From Siphonodentalium dalli (Eukaryota; Mollusca; Scaphopoda; Gadilida; Siphonodentaliidae): a stretch of 64,000 nucleotides of DNA. How positions within the stretch are numbered: position 1 is the first letter of the stretch; every line of letters starts with the position of its first letter. A program made the position numbers and the translations under genes. The notes under the pieces are model-generated. The model was given only the letters and a program-made list of their open reading frames with translations. It was not told where the DNA came from and ran no database searches. Positions 30,701 to 44,000 of this stretch are shown here, piece after piece. The stretch is taken from contig CP136064.1 of assembly GCA_032622095.1 (NCBI GenBank), positions 38,178,426 to 38,242,425 of the forward strand. The letters run 5' to 3'.

Positions 30701-33700
30701 CTTCCTAGTCAGTCCCACTATTTGGTCAGTTCTGGTGTGATATGAAAACTAGCACTAGCCAGTAGTGGTGTTGGACTGGGAACCAGTCATCTTATGGTTG
30801 AGTTATCAATTTGAAGTTTATATTTGTTCACCATTTCAAAAGAGAAAATCTTCCTAGTTAGTCCCACTATTTGGTCAGTTCTGGTGTGATATGAAAACTA
30901 GCACTAGCCAGTAGTGGTACTGGACTGGGAACCAGTCATCTTATGGTTGAGTTATCAATTTCTAGCTTATATTAAATCATTGTTGTATGAAGTTATTTTG
31001 ACAGAAAATCTTCCCAGACAGTCCCACTATTTGGTCAGTTCTGGTGTGATATGAAAACTAGCACTAGCCAGTAGTGGTGCTGGACTGGGAACCAGTCATC
31101 TTATGGTTGAGTTATCGATTTCTAGCTTATATTGAATCATTGTTTTATCAAGTTATTTTGACAGAAAATCTTTCTTGTCAGTCCCACTTATTGGTCAGTT
31201 CTGGTGTGATATGAAAACTAGCACTAGCCAGTAGTGGTACTGGACTGGGAACCAGTCATCTTATGGTTGAGTTATCGATTTCTAGCTTATATTGAATCAT
31301 TGTTTTATCAAATTATTTTGACAGAAAATCTTTCTTGTCAGTCCCACTTATTGGTCAGTTATGGTGTGATATGAAAACTAGCACTAGCCAGTAGTGGTGT
31401 TGGACTGGGAACCAGTCATCTTATGGTTGAGTTATCAATTTGAAGTTTATAGTTGTTAACCATTTCAAAAGAGAAATTATTCCTAGTCAGTCCCACTAAT
31501 TGGTCAATATTAATGTGATACAAACTAGCACTAGCCAGTAGTGGTGCTGGACTGGGAACGAGTCATCAAATGGTTCAGTTATCGATTTCAAGTTTATAAT
31601 TAATCATCTTATGTTTGAGTTATCAATTTGAAGTTAATATTTGTTCATAATTTATAAATTTTGACAAAGAAAAGCTTCCTAGTCAGTCCAACTAATTGGT
31701 CAGTTCTGGTGTGATATGAAAACTAGCACTAGCCAGTAGTGGAGTTGGACTGGGAACCAGTCATCTTATGGTTGAGTTATCAATTTGAAGTTTATATTTG
31801 TTCACCATTTCAAAAGAGAAAATCTTCCTAGTTAGTCCCACTATTTGGTCAGTTCTGGTGTGATCGGAAAACTAGCACTAGCCAGTAGTGGTACTGGACA
31901 GGGAACCAGCCATCTTATGGAGTTATCGATTTCTAGCTTATATTGAATCATTGTTTTATGAAGTTATTTTGACAGAAAATTTTCCTAGTCAGTCCCACTA
32001 ATTGGTCAGTTCTGGTGTGATATGAAAACTAGCACTAGCCAGTAGTGGTACTGGACTGGGAACCAGTCATCTTATGGTTGAGTTATCGATTTCTAGCTTA
32101 TATTGAATCATTGTTTTATGAAGTTAATTTGACAGAAAATTTTCCTAGTCAGTCCCACTATTTGGTCAGTTCTGGTGTGATATGAAAACTAGCACTAGCT
32201 AGTAGTGGTGTTGGACTGGGAACCAGTCATCTTATGGTTGAGTTATCAATTTGAAGTTTATAGTTGTTCACCATTTCAAAAGAGAAATTCTTCCTAGTCA
32301 GTCCCACTAATTGGTCAGTATTAGTGGGATACAAACTAGCACTAGCCAGTAGTGGTGCTGGACTGGGAACCAGTCATCAAATGGTTCAGTTATTGATTTC
32401 AAGTTTATAATTAATCATCTTATGTTTGAGTTATCAATTTGAAGTTAATATTTGTACATCATTTTATCAATTTTGACAGAGAAAAGCTTCCTAGTCAGTC
32501 CCACTAATTAGTCAGTTCTGGTGTGATATGAAAACTAGCACTAGCCAGTAGTGGTGTTTGACTGGGAACCAGTCATCTTATGGTTGAGTTATCAATTTGA
32601 AGTTTATATTTGTTCACCATTTCAAAAGAGAAAATCTTCCTAGTTAGTCCCACTATTTGGTCAGTTCTGGTGTGATATGAAAACTAGCACTAGCCAGTAG
32701 TGGTACTGGACAGGGAACCAGCCATCTTATGGTTGAGTTATCGATTTCTAGCTTATATTGAATCATTGTTTTATCAAGTTATTTTGACAGAAAATCTTCC
32801 TAGTCAGTCCCACTATTTGGTCAGTTCTGGTGTGATATGAAAACTAGCACTAGCCAGTAGTGGTGCTGGACTGGGAACCAGTCATCTTATGGTTGAGTTA
32901 TCAATTTCAAGTTAATATTTAATCATCTTATGTTTGAGTTACCAATTTAAAGTTAATATTTGTTCATCTTTTTATCAATTTTGACAGAGAAAAGCTTCGT
33001 AGTCAGTCCCACTAATTGGTCAGTTCTGGTGTGATATGAAAACTAGCACTAGACAGTAGTGGTGTTGGACTGGGAACCAGTCATCTTAAGGTTGAGTTAT
33101 CGATTTCTAGCTTATATTGAATAATTGTTTTATCAAGTTATTTTGATAGAAAATCTTCCTAGTCAGTCCCATTATTTGGTCAGTTCTGGTGTGATATGAA
33201 AACTAGCACTAGCCAGTAGTGGTACTGGACAGGGAACCAGTCATCTTATGGTTGAGTTATCAATTCTAGCTTATATTGAGTCATTGTTTTATCAAGTTAT
33301 TTTGACAGAAAATCTTCCTAGTCAGTCCCACTATTTGGTCAGTTTTGGTGTGATATGAAAACTAGCACTAGCCAGTAGTGGTACTGGACTGGGAACCAGT
33401 CATCTTATGGTTGAGTTATCGATTTCTAGCTTATATTGAATCATTGTTTTATCAAGTTATTTTGACAGAAAATATTTCTAGTCAGTCCCACTTATTGGTC
33501 AGTTCTGGTGTGATATGAAAACTAGCACTAGCCAGTAGTGGTGCTGGACTTGGAACCAATCGTCTTATTTTGAAGTTTATATTTGTTCACCATTTCAAAA
33601 GAGAAAATCTTCCTAGTCAGTCCCACTATTTGGTCAGTTCTGGTGTGATATGAAAACTAGCACTAGCCAGTAGTGGTGTTGGACTGGGAACCAGTCATCT

Positions 33701-36700
33701 TATGGTTGAGTTATCAATTTGAAGTTTATATTTGTTCACCATTTCAAAAGAGAAAATCTTCCTAGTTAGTCCCACTATTTGGTCAGTTCTGGTGTGATAT
33801 GAAAACTAGCACTAGCCAGTAGTGGTACTGGACTGGGAACCAGTCATCTTATGGTTGAGTTATCAATTTCTAGCTTATATTAAATCATTGTTGTATGAAG
33901 TTATTTTGACAGAAAATCTTCCCAGACAGTCCCACTATTTGGTCAGTTCTGGTGTGATATGAAAACTAGCACTAGCCAGTAGTGGTGCTGGACTGGGAAC
34001 CAGTCATCTTATGGTTGAGTTATCGATTTCTAGCTTATATTGAATCATTGTTTTATCAAGTTATTTTGACAGAAAATCTTTCTTGTCAGTCCCACTTATT
34101 GGTCAGTTCTGGTGTGATATGAAAACTAGCACTAGCCAGTAGTGGTACTGGACTGGGAACCAGTCATCTTATGGTTGAGTTATCGATTTCTAGCTTATAT
34201 TGAATCATTGTTTTATCAAGTTATTTTGACAGAAAATCTTTCTTGTCAGTCCCACTTATTGGTCAGTTATGGTGTGATATGAAAACTAGCACTAGCCAGT
34301 AGTGGTGTTGGACTGGGAACCAGTCATCTTATGGTTGAGTTATCAATTTGAAGTTTATAGTTGTTAACCATTTCAAAAGAGAAATTATTCCTAGTCAGTC
34401 CCACTAATTGGTCAATATTAATGTGATACGAACTAGCACTAGCCAGTAGTGGTGCTGGACTGGGAACGAGTCATCAAATGGTTCAGTTATCGATTTCAAG
34501 TTTATAATTAATCATCTTATGTTTGAGTTATCAATTTGAAGTTAATATTTGTTCATAATTTATAAATTTTGACAAAGAAAAGCTTCCTAGTCAGTCCAAC
34601 TAATTGGTCAGTTCTGGTGTGATATGAAAACTAGCACTAGCCAGTAGTGGAGTTGGATTGGGAACCAGTCATCTTATGGTTGAGTTATCAATTTGAAGTT
34701 TATATTTGTTCACCATTTCAAAAGAGAAAATCTTCCTAGTTAGTCCCACTATTTGGTCAGTTCTGGTGTGATCGGAAAACTAGCACTAGCCAGTAGTGGT
34801 ACTGGACAGGGAACCAGCCATCTTATGGAGTTATCGATTTCTAGCTTATATTGAATCATTGTTTTATGAAGTTATTTTGACAGAAAATTTTCCTAGTCAG
34901 TCCCACTAATTGGTCAGTTCTGGTGTGATATGAAAACTAGCACTAGCCAGTAGTGGTACTGGACTGGGAACCAGTCATCTTATGGTTGAGTTATCGATTT
35001 CTAGCTTATATTGAATCATTGTTTTATCAAGTTATTTTGACAGAAAATCTTCCTAGTCAGTCCCACTATTTGGTCAGTTCTGGTGTGATATGAAAACTAG
35101 CACTAGCCAGTAGTGGTGCTGGACTGGGAACCAGTCATCTTATGGTTGAGTTATCAATTTCAAGTTAATATTTAATCATCTTATGTTTGAGTTACCAATT
35201 TAAAGTTAATATTTGTTCATCTTTTTATCAATTTTGACAGAGAAAAGCTTCGTAGTCAGTCCCACTAATTGGTCAGTTCTGGTGTGATATGAAAACTAGC
35301 ACTAGACAGTAGTGGTGTTGGACTGGGAACCAGTCATCTTAAGGTTGAGTTATCGATTTCTAGCTTATATTGAATAATTGTTTTATCAAGTTATTTTGAT
35401 AGAAAATCTTCCTAGTCAGTCCCATTATTTGGTCAGTTCTGGTGTGATATGAAAACTAGCACTAGCCAGTAGTGGTACTGGACAGGGAACCAGTCATCTT
35501 ATGGTTGAGTTATCAATTCTAGCTTATATTGAGTCATTGTTTTATCAAGTTATTTTGACAGAAAATCTTCCTAGTCAGTCCCACTATTTGGTCAGTTTTG
35601 GTGTGATATGAAAACTAGCACTAGCCAGTAGTGGTACTGGACTGGGAACCAGTCATCTTATGGTTGAGTTATCGATTTCTAGCTTATATTGAATCATTGT
35701 TTTATCAAGTTATTTTGACAGAAAATATTTCTAGTCAGTCCCACTTATTGGTCAGTTCTGGTGTGATATGAAAACTAGCACTAGCCAGTAGTGGTGCTGG
35801 ACTTGGAACCAATCGTCTTATTTTGAAGTTTATATTTGTTCACCATTTCAAAAGAGAAAATCTTCCTAGTCAGTCCCACTATTTGGTCAGTTCTGGTGTG
35901 ATATGAAAACTAGCACTAGCCAGTAGTGGTGTTGGACTGGGAACCAGTCATCTTATGGTTGAGTTATCAATTTGAAGTTTATATTTGTTCACCATTTCAA
36001 AAGAGAAAATCTTCCTAGTTAGTCCCACTATTTGGTCAGTTCTGGTGTGATATGAAAACTAGCACTAGCCAGTAGTGGTACTGGACTGGGAACCAGTCAT
36101 CTTATGGTTGAGTTATCAATTTCTAGCTTATATTAAATCATTGTTGTATGAAGTTATTTTGACAGAAAATCTTCCCAGACAGTCCCACTATTTGGTCAGT
36201 TCTGGTGTGATATGAAAACTAGCACTAGCCAGTAGTGGTGCTGGACTGGGAACCAGTCATCTTATGGTTGAGTTATCGATTTCTAGCTTATATTGAATCA
36301 TTGTTTTATCAAGTTATTTTGACAGAAAATCTTTCTTGTCAGTCCCACTTATTGGTCAGTTCTGGTGTGATATGAAAACTAGCACTAGCCAGTAGTGGTA
36401 CTGGACTGGGAACCAGTCATCTTATGGTTGAGTTATCGATTTCTAGCTTATATTGAATCATTGTTTTATCAAGTTATTTTGACAGAAAATCTTTCTTGTC
36501 AGTCCCACTTATTGGTCAGTTATGGTGTGATATGAAAACTAGCACTAGCCAGTAGTGGTGTTGGACTGGGAACCAGTCATCTTATGGTTGAGTTATCAAT
36601 TTGAAGTTTATAGTTGTTAACCATTTCAAAAGAGAAATTATTCCTAGTCAGTCCCACTAATTGGTCAATATTAATGTGATACGAACTAGCACTAGCCAGT

Positions 36701-38891
36701 AGTGGTGCTGGACTGGGAACGAGTCATCAAATGGTTCAGTTATCGATTTCAAGTTTATAATTAATCATCTTATGTTTGAGTTATCAATTTGAAGTTAATA
36801 TTTGTTCATAATTTATAAATTTTGACAAAGAAAAGCTTCCTAGTCAGTCCAACTAATTGGTCAGTTCTGGTGTGATATGAAAACTAGCACTAGCCAGTAG
36901 TGGAGTTGGATTGGGAACCAGTCATCTTATGGTTGAGTTATCAATTTGAAGTTTATATTTGTTCACCATTTCAAAAGAGAAAATCTTCCTAGTTAGTCCC
37001 ACTATTTGGTCAGTTCTGGTGTGATCGGAAAACTAGCACTAGCCAGTAGTGGTACTGGACAGGGAACCAGCCATCTTATGGAGTTATCGATTTCTAGCTT
37101 ATATTGAATCATTGTTTTATGAAGTTATTTTGACAGAAAATTTTCCTAGTCAGTCCCACTAATTGGTCAGTTCTGGTGTGATATGAAAACTAGCACTAGC
37201 CAGTAGTGGTACTGGACTGGGAACCAGTCATCTTATGGTTGAGTTATCGATTTCTAGCTTATATTGAATCATTGTTTTATGAAGTTAATTTGACAGAAAA
37301 TTTTCCTAGTCAGTCCCACTATTTGGTCAGTTCTGGTGTGATATGAAAACTAGCACTAGCCAGTAGTGGTGTTGGACTGGGAACCAGTCATCTTATGGTT
37401 GAGTTATCAATTTGAAGTTTATAGTTGTTCACCATTTCAAAGGAGAAATTCTTCCTAGTCAGTCCCACTAATTGGTCAGTATTAGTGGGATACAAACTAG
37501 CACTAGCCAGTAGTGGTGCTGGACTGGGAACCAGTCATCAAATGGTTCAGTTATTGATTTCAAGTTTATAATTAATCATCTTATGTTTGAGTTATCAATT
37601 TGAAGTTAATATTTGTACATCATTTTATCAATTTTGACAGAGAAAAGCTTCCTAGTCAGTCCCACTAATTAGTCAGTTCTGGTGTGATATGAAAACTAGC
37701 ACTAGCCAGTAGTGGTGTTTGACTGGGAACCAGTCATCTTATGGTTGAGTTATCAATTTGAAGTTTATATTTGTTCACCATTTCAAAAGAGAAAATCTTC
37801 CTAGTTAGTCCCACTATTTGGTCAGTTCTGGTGTGATATGAAAACTAGCACTAGCCAGTAGTGGTACTGGACAGGGAACCAGCCATCTTATGGTTGAGTT
37901 ATCGATTTCTAGCTTATATTGAATCATTGCTTTATCAAGTTATTTTGACAGAAAATCTTCCTAGTCAGTCCCACTATTTGGTCAGTTCTGGTGTGATATG
38001 AAAACTAGCACTAGCCAGTAGTGGTGCTGGACTGGGAACCAGTCATCTTATGGTTGAGTTATCAATTTCAAGTTAATATTTAATCATCTTATGTTTGAGT
38101 TACCAATTTAAAGTTAATATTTGTTCATCTTTTTATCAATTTTGACAAAGAAAAGCTTCGTAGTCAGTCCCACTAATTGGTCAGTTCTGGTGTGATATGA
38201 AAACTAGCACTAGACAGTAGTGGTGTTGGACTGGGAACCAGTCATCTTAAGGTTGAGTTATCGATTTCTAGCTTATATTGAATAATTGTTTTATCAAGTT
38301 ATTTTGATAGAAAATCTTCCTAGTCAGTCCCATTATTTGGTCAGTTCTGGTGTGATATGAAAACTAGCACTAGCCAGTAGTGGTACTGGACAGGTAACCA
38401 GTCATCTTATGGTTGAGTTATCAATTCTAGCTTATATTGAGTCATTGTTTTATCAAGTTATTTTGACAGAAAATCTTCCTAGTCAGTCCCACTATTTGGT
38501 CAGTTTTGGTGTGATATGAAAACTAGCACTAGCCAGTAGTGGTACTGGACTGGGAACCAGTCATCTTATGGTTGAGTTATCGATTTCTAGCTTATATTGA
38601 ATCATTGTTTTATCAAGTTATTTTGACAGAAAATATTTCTAGTCAGTCCCACTTATTGGTCAGTTCTGGTGTGATATGAAAACTAGCACTAGTCAGTAGT
38701 GGTGTTGGACTGGGAACCAGTCATCCTACAGTTGAGTTATTGATTTCAAGTTTATATTTAATTATGTTTTATCAAGTTATTTGGACAGAGAAAAGCTTTC
38801 TAGTTAGTCCCACTTATTGGTCAGTTCTGGATTCATATGAAAACTAGCACTAGCCAGTAGTGGTGCTGGACTTGGAACCAATCGTCTTATG
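21709..38891. repeat. Satellite array I (about 17.2 kb)
   Basis: Head-to-tail monomers, all in one orientation, share a core CTAGCACTAGCCAGTAGTGG, then GGACTGGGAACCAGTCATC, then TTGAGTTATC and CTAGTCAGTCCCACT. Several monomer types alternate: about 160 bp (ATTTCTAGCTTATATTGAATC), 149 bp (AATTTGAAGTTTATATTTG with CACCATTTCAAAAGAG), and a longer form with a duplicated TTGAGTTACCAATTT block. At the left end is an 830 bp tandem duplication (from 21861 and 22691). Farther right, the variant GAACCAATCG recurs at 27571, 30645, 33553, 35806 and 38875, marking higher-order units of 3074, 2908, 2253 and 3069 bp that differ by whole monomers. No genes. Confidence 0.93.
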
Positions 38892-41052
38892 GCTATTTGT
38901 CATCTTAAAGGTAGACTCTATGCCAATTGCAATACAATCCTTGTAGTAACAACGGGCTTGTTTCGATAATATATTTAAAAATAATTAATTTGAGTCGAAG
39001 ATGTCTGCAGAAAACGTCTCGGTTAAAAAGGCTATCATAAAAATTTATTTAATTATTTAATATAAATTAAGTTACGAATTTCAGTATAGGTGACTTAACC
39101 ACAATTAATTAACGGTTTTGGATTGGGTAACATTTGACACATGTCAAGATAACCGCTGACCAAAGATATTTCACAGGTCAGAAATCAGAAGTGACTTCAG
39201 TTCAGAACCTAAAGGTTCTTATCAAAATTATGGTTCACTAATCTACTCTAAGTGGATATTAATTGTTAGCATATAACTGAAGAATACTGTTCTGTTTAGA
39301 TTAATAATCTGCATAAACATATTAAAGGGATTAAACAAATTATTATAGATTAACACATTAATTCAAAAAAAACTACAGAAAATATAAGTCACAACATTAT
39401 AATTGCCGGGCTGCTTCAAAGAAAATAACAGCTTTATTCATAATTAGCAACAACAGTATTAAAAAGATCAAAAATTCAGGAACAGACAAGTTAAACTGTC
39501 AAATCTACATAATGAGCTGAGACATGGCGAACATTAACAGCTTAAGATGCTAATGTGTTTTGTCACCTTGATGAGCCATTGTTTTGACAAGTCAATAACC
39601 ACTGACATCAAAGCTGCAGCACTATGTGTCATTAGGTTGTCTATTGTTTGTCAAAAAGTGAGAACATTTCACATCATTAGCAAGTTTCAAGTTAGGGTTT
39701 AAATATTCTGCTGAAACTAAATTTGCAGCATAACACCAACTGCAGTGGACAGACAGGAAAGCAGCAAGGATTTAATATTATAACAACTGGGTTTTTTTCA
39801 ACATTGGATTATTTTAGGCATCCAAGCTTATACACGGAATACTAAGGTATATTAATTTAAAATAATCTTAGATCTGTGTTTAAAATACATCACAACAAAT
39901 ATGTTTTCCAATTGTAAAAATTCTGGATTCAATTTATTATTTTTCATATTTCAAAAATCATGCGAGAAAACTTTCTTGGTCTACCAAAATGAACTTTTTA
40001 AATTGAACTAATTATTAATGTAAATTAAAAAAAACATTAAATTCAAGTTTCTCTGACATCCAAATTGTTTTTTCTTTGTTTATCTGCACAATATATGATA
40101 GTTGGTGCAGTGGTTGGTGCAACAAAAAGGAGTGTTTTGTCACATCAGTACTGTTTAGACAATTAAGTAACAAGTGACATCATGTAAGAAGCAGTATGTG
40201 CCATAGACAACGTGTCAGTAACTTATTTGTCTGTTAACAGTGAGAAGTTTAGGACAGTAGTTTGGTTAAAATAGAAAAAAAATATTAAATTACAATTTAT
40301 CAGACATTCAAATTTTAGTTTAACTAAAACATTAAACAAAATTGATATACAAATTGTTCTTTCTATTTATCTGCAACCAATAGTTGTTAGTCTAAAATTG
40401 ATGTGAATTACCAGTGTTTTGTCACCATGTTTGCGAATTGTTTTGACAGTAACCACAACAAGTGACATGTGAGGAGCAGTATGTGTCATTAGTCAACATG
40501 TCATTAGCTTATTGTCAGACAAAAGTAAGAAGCTTATCTCATTAGTTAATATATATATGCCCATTTTGTATTATTTTCACAAACTCATATCTGGTGCAGC
40601 TGAATGTCTAACTGTATCAATAAGGTTTGTTGTTGATTTGAATTTGCTGAATGTTGGTTTAAAAGTTTTCTCAATGCAGAGTTTGGGCAGCATACACTGC
40701 TGGAAGTCTATTAATTATTATGTCAATTGCACCAACAATACAGAAGACATTTATCATTTGTTCTATATTCCTCGATACGAATAACAATTTTCTTTTAATC
40801 ACTATAAAATCAGAAATATATTTATCGCTACACTTCACGTTTATCCATTAAAGTTTACATTTAACATTCGTTGTAGTTATTCCATAAATACTTCCATAAA
40901 ATGTTCATTCGAGCTGCAAAAGCGTTAGAATTCTAACGGACTATTCATTAACCAGTTCCACATTTTACTGTTGCTGGTGCGATATAATTACTAGCACTAG
41001 TAATATGTGGAATTGGGAGAGGAAATTATCTTCTGTCACCATACTTTTTGAC
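38892..41052. repeat. Spacer 1 between satellite arrays
   Basis: This 2161 bp non-satellite segment starts GCTATTTGTCATCTTAAA directly after a monomer cut at AACCAATCGTCTTATG, and ends just before TTATTTGGACAG. Three related motif copies (39556-39665, 40132-40250, 40424-40533) share TGTTTTGTCAC, ..TGACAT.., AGTATGTG(T/C)CAT and TGTCA. Near the right end (about 40970-41040) is a highly diverged satellite monomer. An open frame present in spacers 2 and 3 is closed here by a TAA at 40782-40784. No tRNA or rRNA gene is visible. Confidence 0.88.
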
Positions 41053-44000
41053 TTATTTGGACAGTTCTGGTGTGATATGAAAACTAGCACTATCCAGTAG
41101 TGTTGCTGGACTGGGAACCAGTCATCTTATGGTTATCAATTTGAAGTTTATATTTAATCATCGTTTTATCAAGTTATTTTGACAGAAAAGCTTCCTAGTC
41201 AGTCCCGCTAATTGGTCAGTTCTGGTGTGAATCGAAAACTAGCATTAGCCAGCAGTGTTGCTGGACTGGGAACCAATCGTCTTATTGCTGAGTTATCAAT
41301 ATGAAGTTTAGATCATTTTATAAAGTTATTTAAAAAAAAAGCATCCTAGTCAGTCTCACTATTTGGTCAGTTCTGGTGTGATATGAAAACTAGCACTAGC
41401 CAGTAGTGGTGCTGGACTGGGAACCAGTCATCTTATGTTTGAGTTACCAATTTGAAGTTAATATTTGTTCATCATTTTATCAATTTTGACAGAGAAAAGC
41501 TTCCTAGTCAGTCCCACTATTTAGTCAGTTCTGGTGTGATATGAAAACTAGCACTAGCCAGTAGTGGTGCTGGACTGGGAACCAGTCATCTTATTGTTGA
41601 GTTATCGATTTCAAGTTTACATTTAATCATCGTTTTATCAAGTTATTTGGACAGAGAAAAGCTTCCTAGTCAGTCCCACAATTTGCTCAGTTCTGGTGTG
41701 ATATGAAAACTAGCACTAGCCAGTAGTGGTGCTGGACTGGGAACCAGTCATCTTATGGTTGAGTTATCGATTTCAAGTTTACATTTAATCATCGTTTTAT
41801 CAAGTTATTTGGACAGAGAACAGCTTTCTAGTCAGTCCCACAATTTGGTCAGTTCTGGTGTGATATGAAAACTAGCACTAGCCAGTAGTGGTGTTGGACT
41901 GGGAACCAGTCATCTTATGTTTGAGTTACCAATTTGAAGTTAATATTTGTTCATCATTTTATCAATTTTGACAGAGATAAGCTTCCTAGTCAGTCCCACT
42001 ATTTAGTCAGTTCTGGTGTGAGATGAAAACTAGCACTAGCCAGTAGTGGTGCTGGACTGGGAACCAGTCGTCTTACGGTTGAGTTATCGATTTCAAGTTT
42101 ACATTTAATCATCGTTTTATCAAGTTATTTGGACAGAGAAAAGCTTCCTAGTCAGTCCCACAATTTGGTCAGTTCTGGTGTGATATGAAAACTAGCACTA
42201 GCCAGTAGTGGTGCTGGACTGGGAACCAGTCATCTTATGGTTGAGTTATCGATTTCAAGTTTACATTTAATCATCGTTTTATCAAGTTATTTGGACAGAG
42301 AACAGCTTTCTAGTCAGTCCCACAATTTGGTCAGTTCTGGTGTGATATGAAAACTAGCACTAGCCAGTAGTGGTGTTGGACTGGGAACCAGTCATCTTAT
42401 GTTTGAGTTACCAATTTGAAGTTAATATTTGTCCATCATTTTATCAATTTTGACAGAGAAAAGCTTCCTAGTCAGTCCCACTATTTAGTCAGTTCTGGTG
42501 TGATATGAAAACTAGCACTAGCCAGTAGTGGTGCTGGACTGGGAACCAGTCATCTTACGGTTGAGTTATCGATTTCAAGTTTATATTTAATCATCGTTTT
42601 ATCAAGTTATTTGGACAGAGAACAGCTTTCTAGTCAGTCCCACAATTTGGTCAGTTCTGGTGTGATATGAAAACTAGCACTAGCCAGTAGTGGTGCTGGA
42701 CTGGGAACCAGTCATCTTATGGTTGAGTTATCGATTTCAAGTTTACATTTAATCATCGTTTTATCAAGTTATTTGGACAGAGAAAAGCTTCCTAGTCAGT
42801 CCCACAATTTGGTCAGTTCTGGTGTGATATGAAAACTAGCACTAGCCAGTATTGCTGTTGGACTGGGAACCAGTCATCTTACGGTTGAGTTATCGATTTC
42901 AAGTTTATATTTAATCATCGTTTTGTCAAGTTATTTGGACAGAGAACAGCTTTCTAGTCAGTCCCACTAATTGGTCAGTTCTGGTGTGATATAAAAACTA
43001 GCACTAGCCAGTAGTGGTGCTGGACTGGGAACCAGTCATCTTATGGTTGAGTTATCGATTTCAAGTTTACATTTAATCATCGTTTTATCAAGTTATTTGG
43101 ACAGAGAAAAGCTTCCTAGTCAGTCCCACAATTTGGTCAGTTCTGGTGTGATATGGAAACTAGCACTAGCCAGTAGTGGTGTTGGACTGGGAACCAGTCA
43201 TCTTACGGTTGAGTTATCGATTTCAAGTTTATATTTAATCATCGTTTTATCAAGTTATTTGGACAGAGAAAAGCTTCCTAGTCAGTCCCACAATTTGGTC
43301 AGTTCTGGTGTGATATGGAAACTAGCACAAGCCAGTAGTGGTGTTGGACTGGGAACCAGTCATCTTACGGTTGAGTTATCGATTTCAAGTTTATATTTAA
43401 TCATCGTTTTATCAAGTTATTTGGACAGAGAACAGCTTCCTAGTCAGTCCCACTAATTGGTCAGTTCTGGTGTGATATGAAAACTAGCACTAGCCAGTAG
43501 TGGTGCTGGACTGGGAACCAGTCATCTTATGGTTGAGTTATCGATTTCAAGTTTACATTTAATCATCGTTTTATCAAGTTATTTGGACAGAGAAAAGCTT
43601 CCTAGTCAGTCCCACAATTTGGTCAGTTCTGGTGTGATATGGAAACTAGCACTAGCCAGTAGTGGTGTTGGACTGGGAACCAGTCATCTTACGGTTGAGT
43701 TTTCGATTTCAAGTTTATATTTCATCATCGTTTTATCAATTTTGACAGAGAAAAGCTTCCTAGTCAGTCCCACTATTTAGTCAGTTCTGGTGTGATATGA
43801 AAACTAGCACTAGCCAGTAGTGGTGCTGGACTGGGAACCAGTCATCTTACGGTTGAGTTATCGATTTCAAGTTTATATTTAATCATCGTTTTATCAAGTT
43901 ATTTGGACAGAGAACAGCTTTCTAGTCAGTCCCACTAATTGGTCAGTTCTGGTGTGATATGAAAACTAGCACTAGCCAGTAGTGGTGCTGGACTGGGAAC

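Noticed and set aside
43023-43037. CENP-B box in the satellite
   Set aside because: The conserved core does not match the CENP-B box pattern; the dyad is different.
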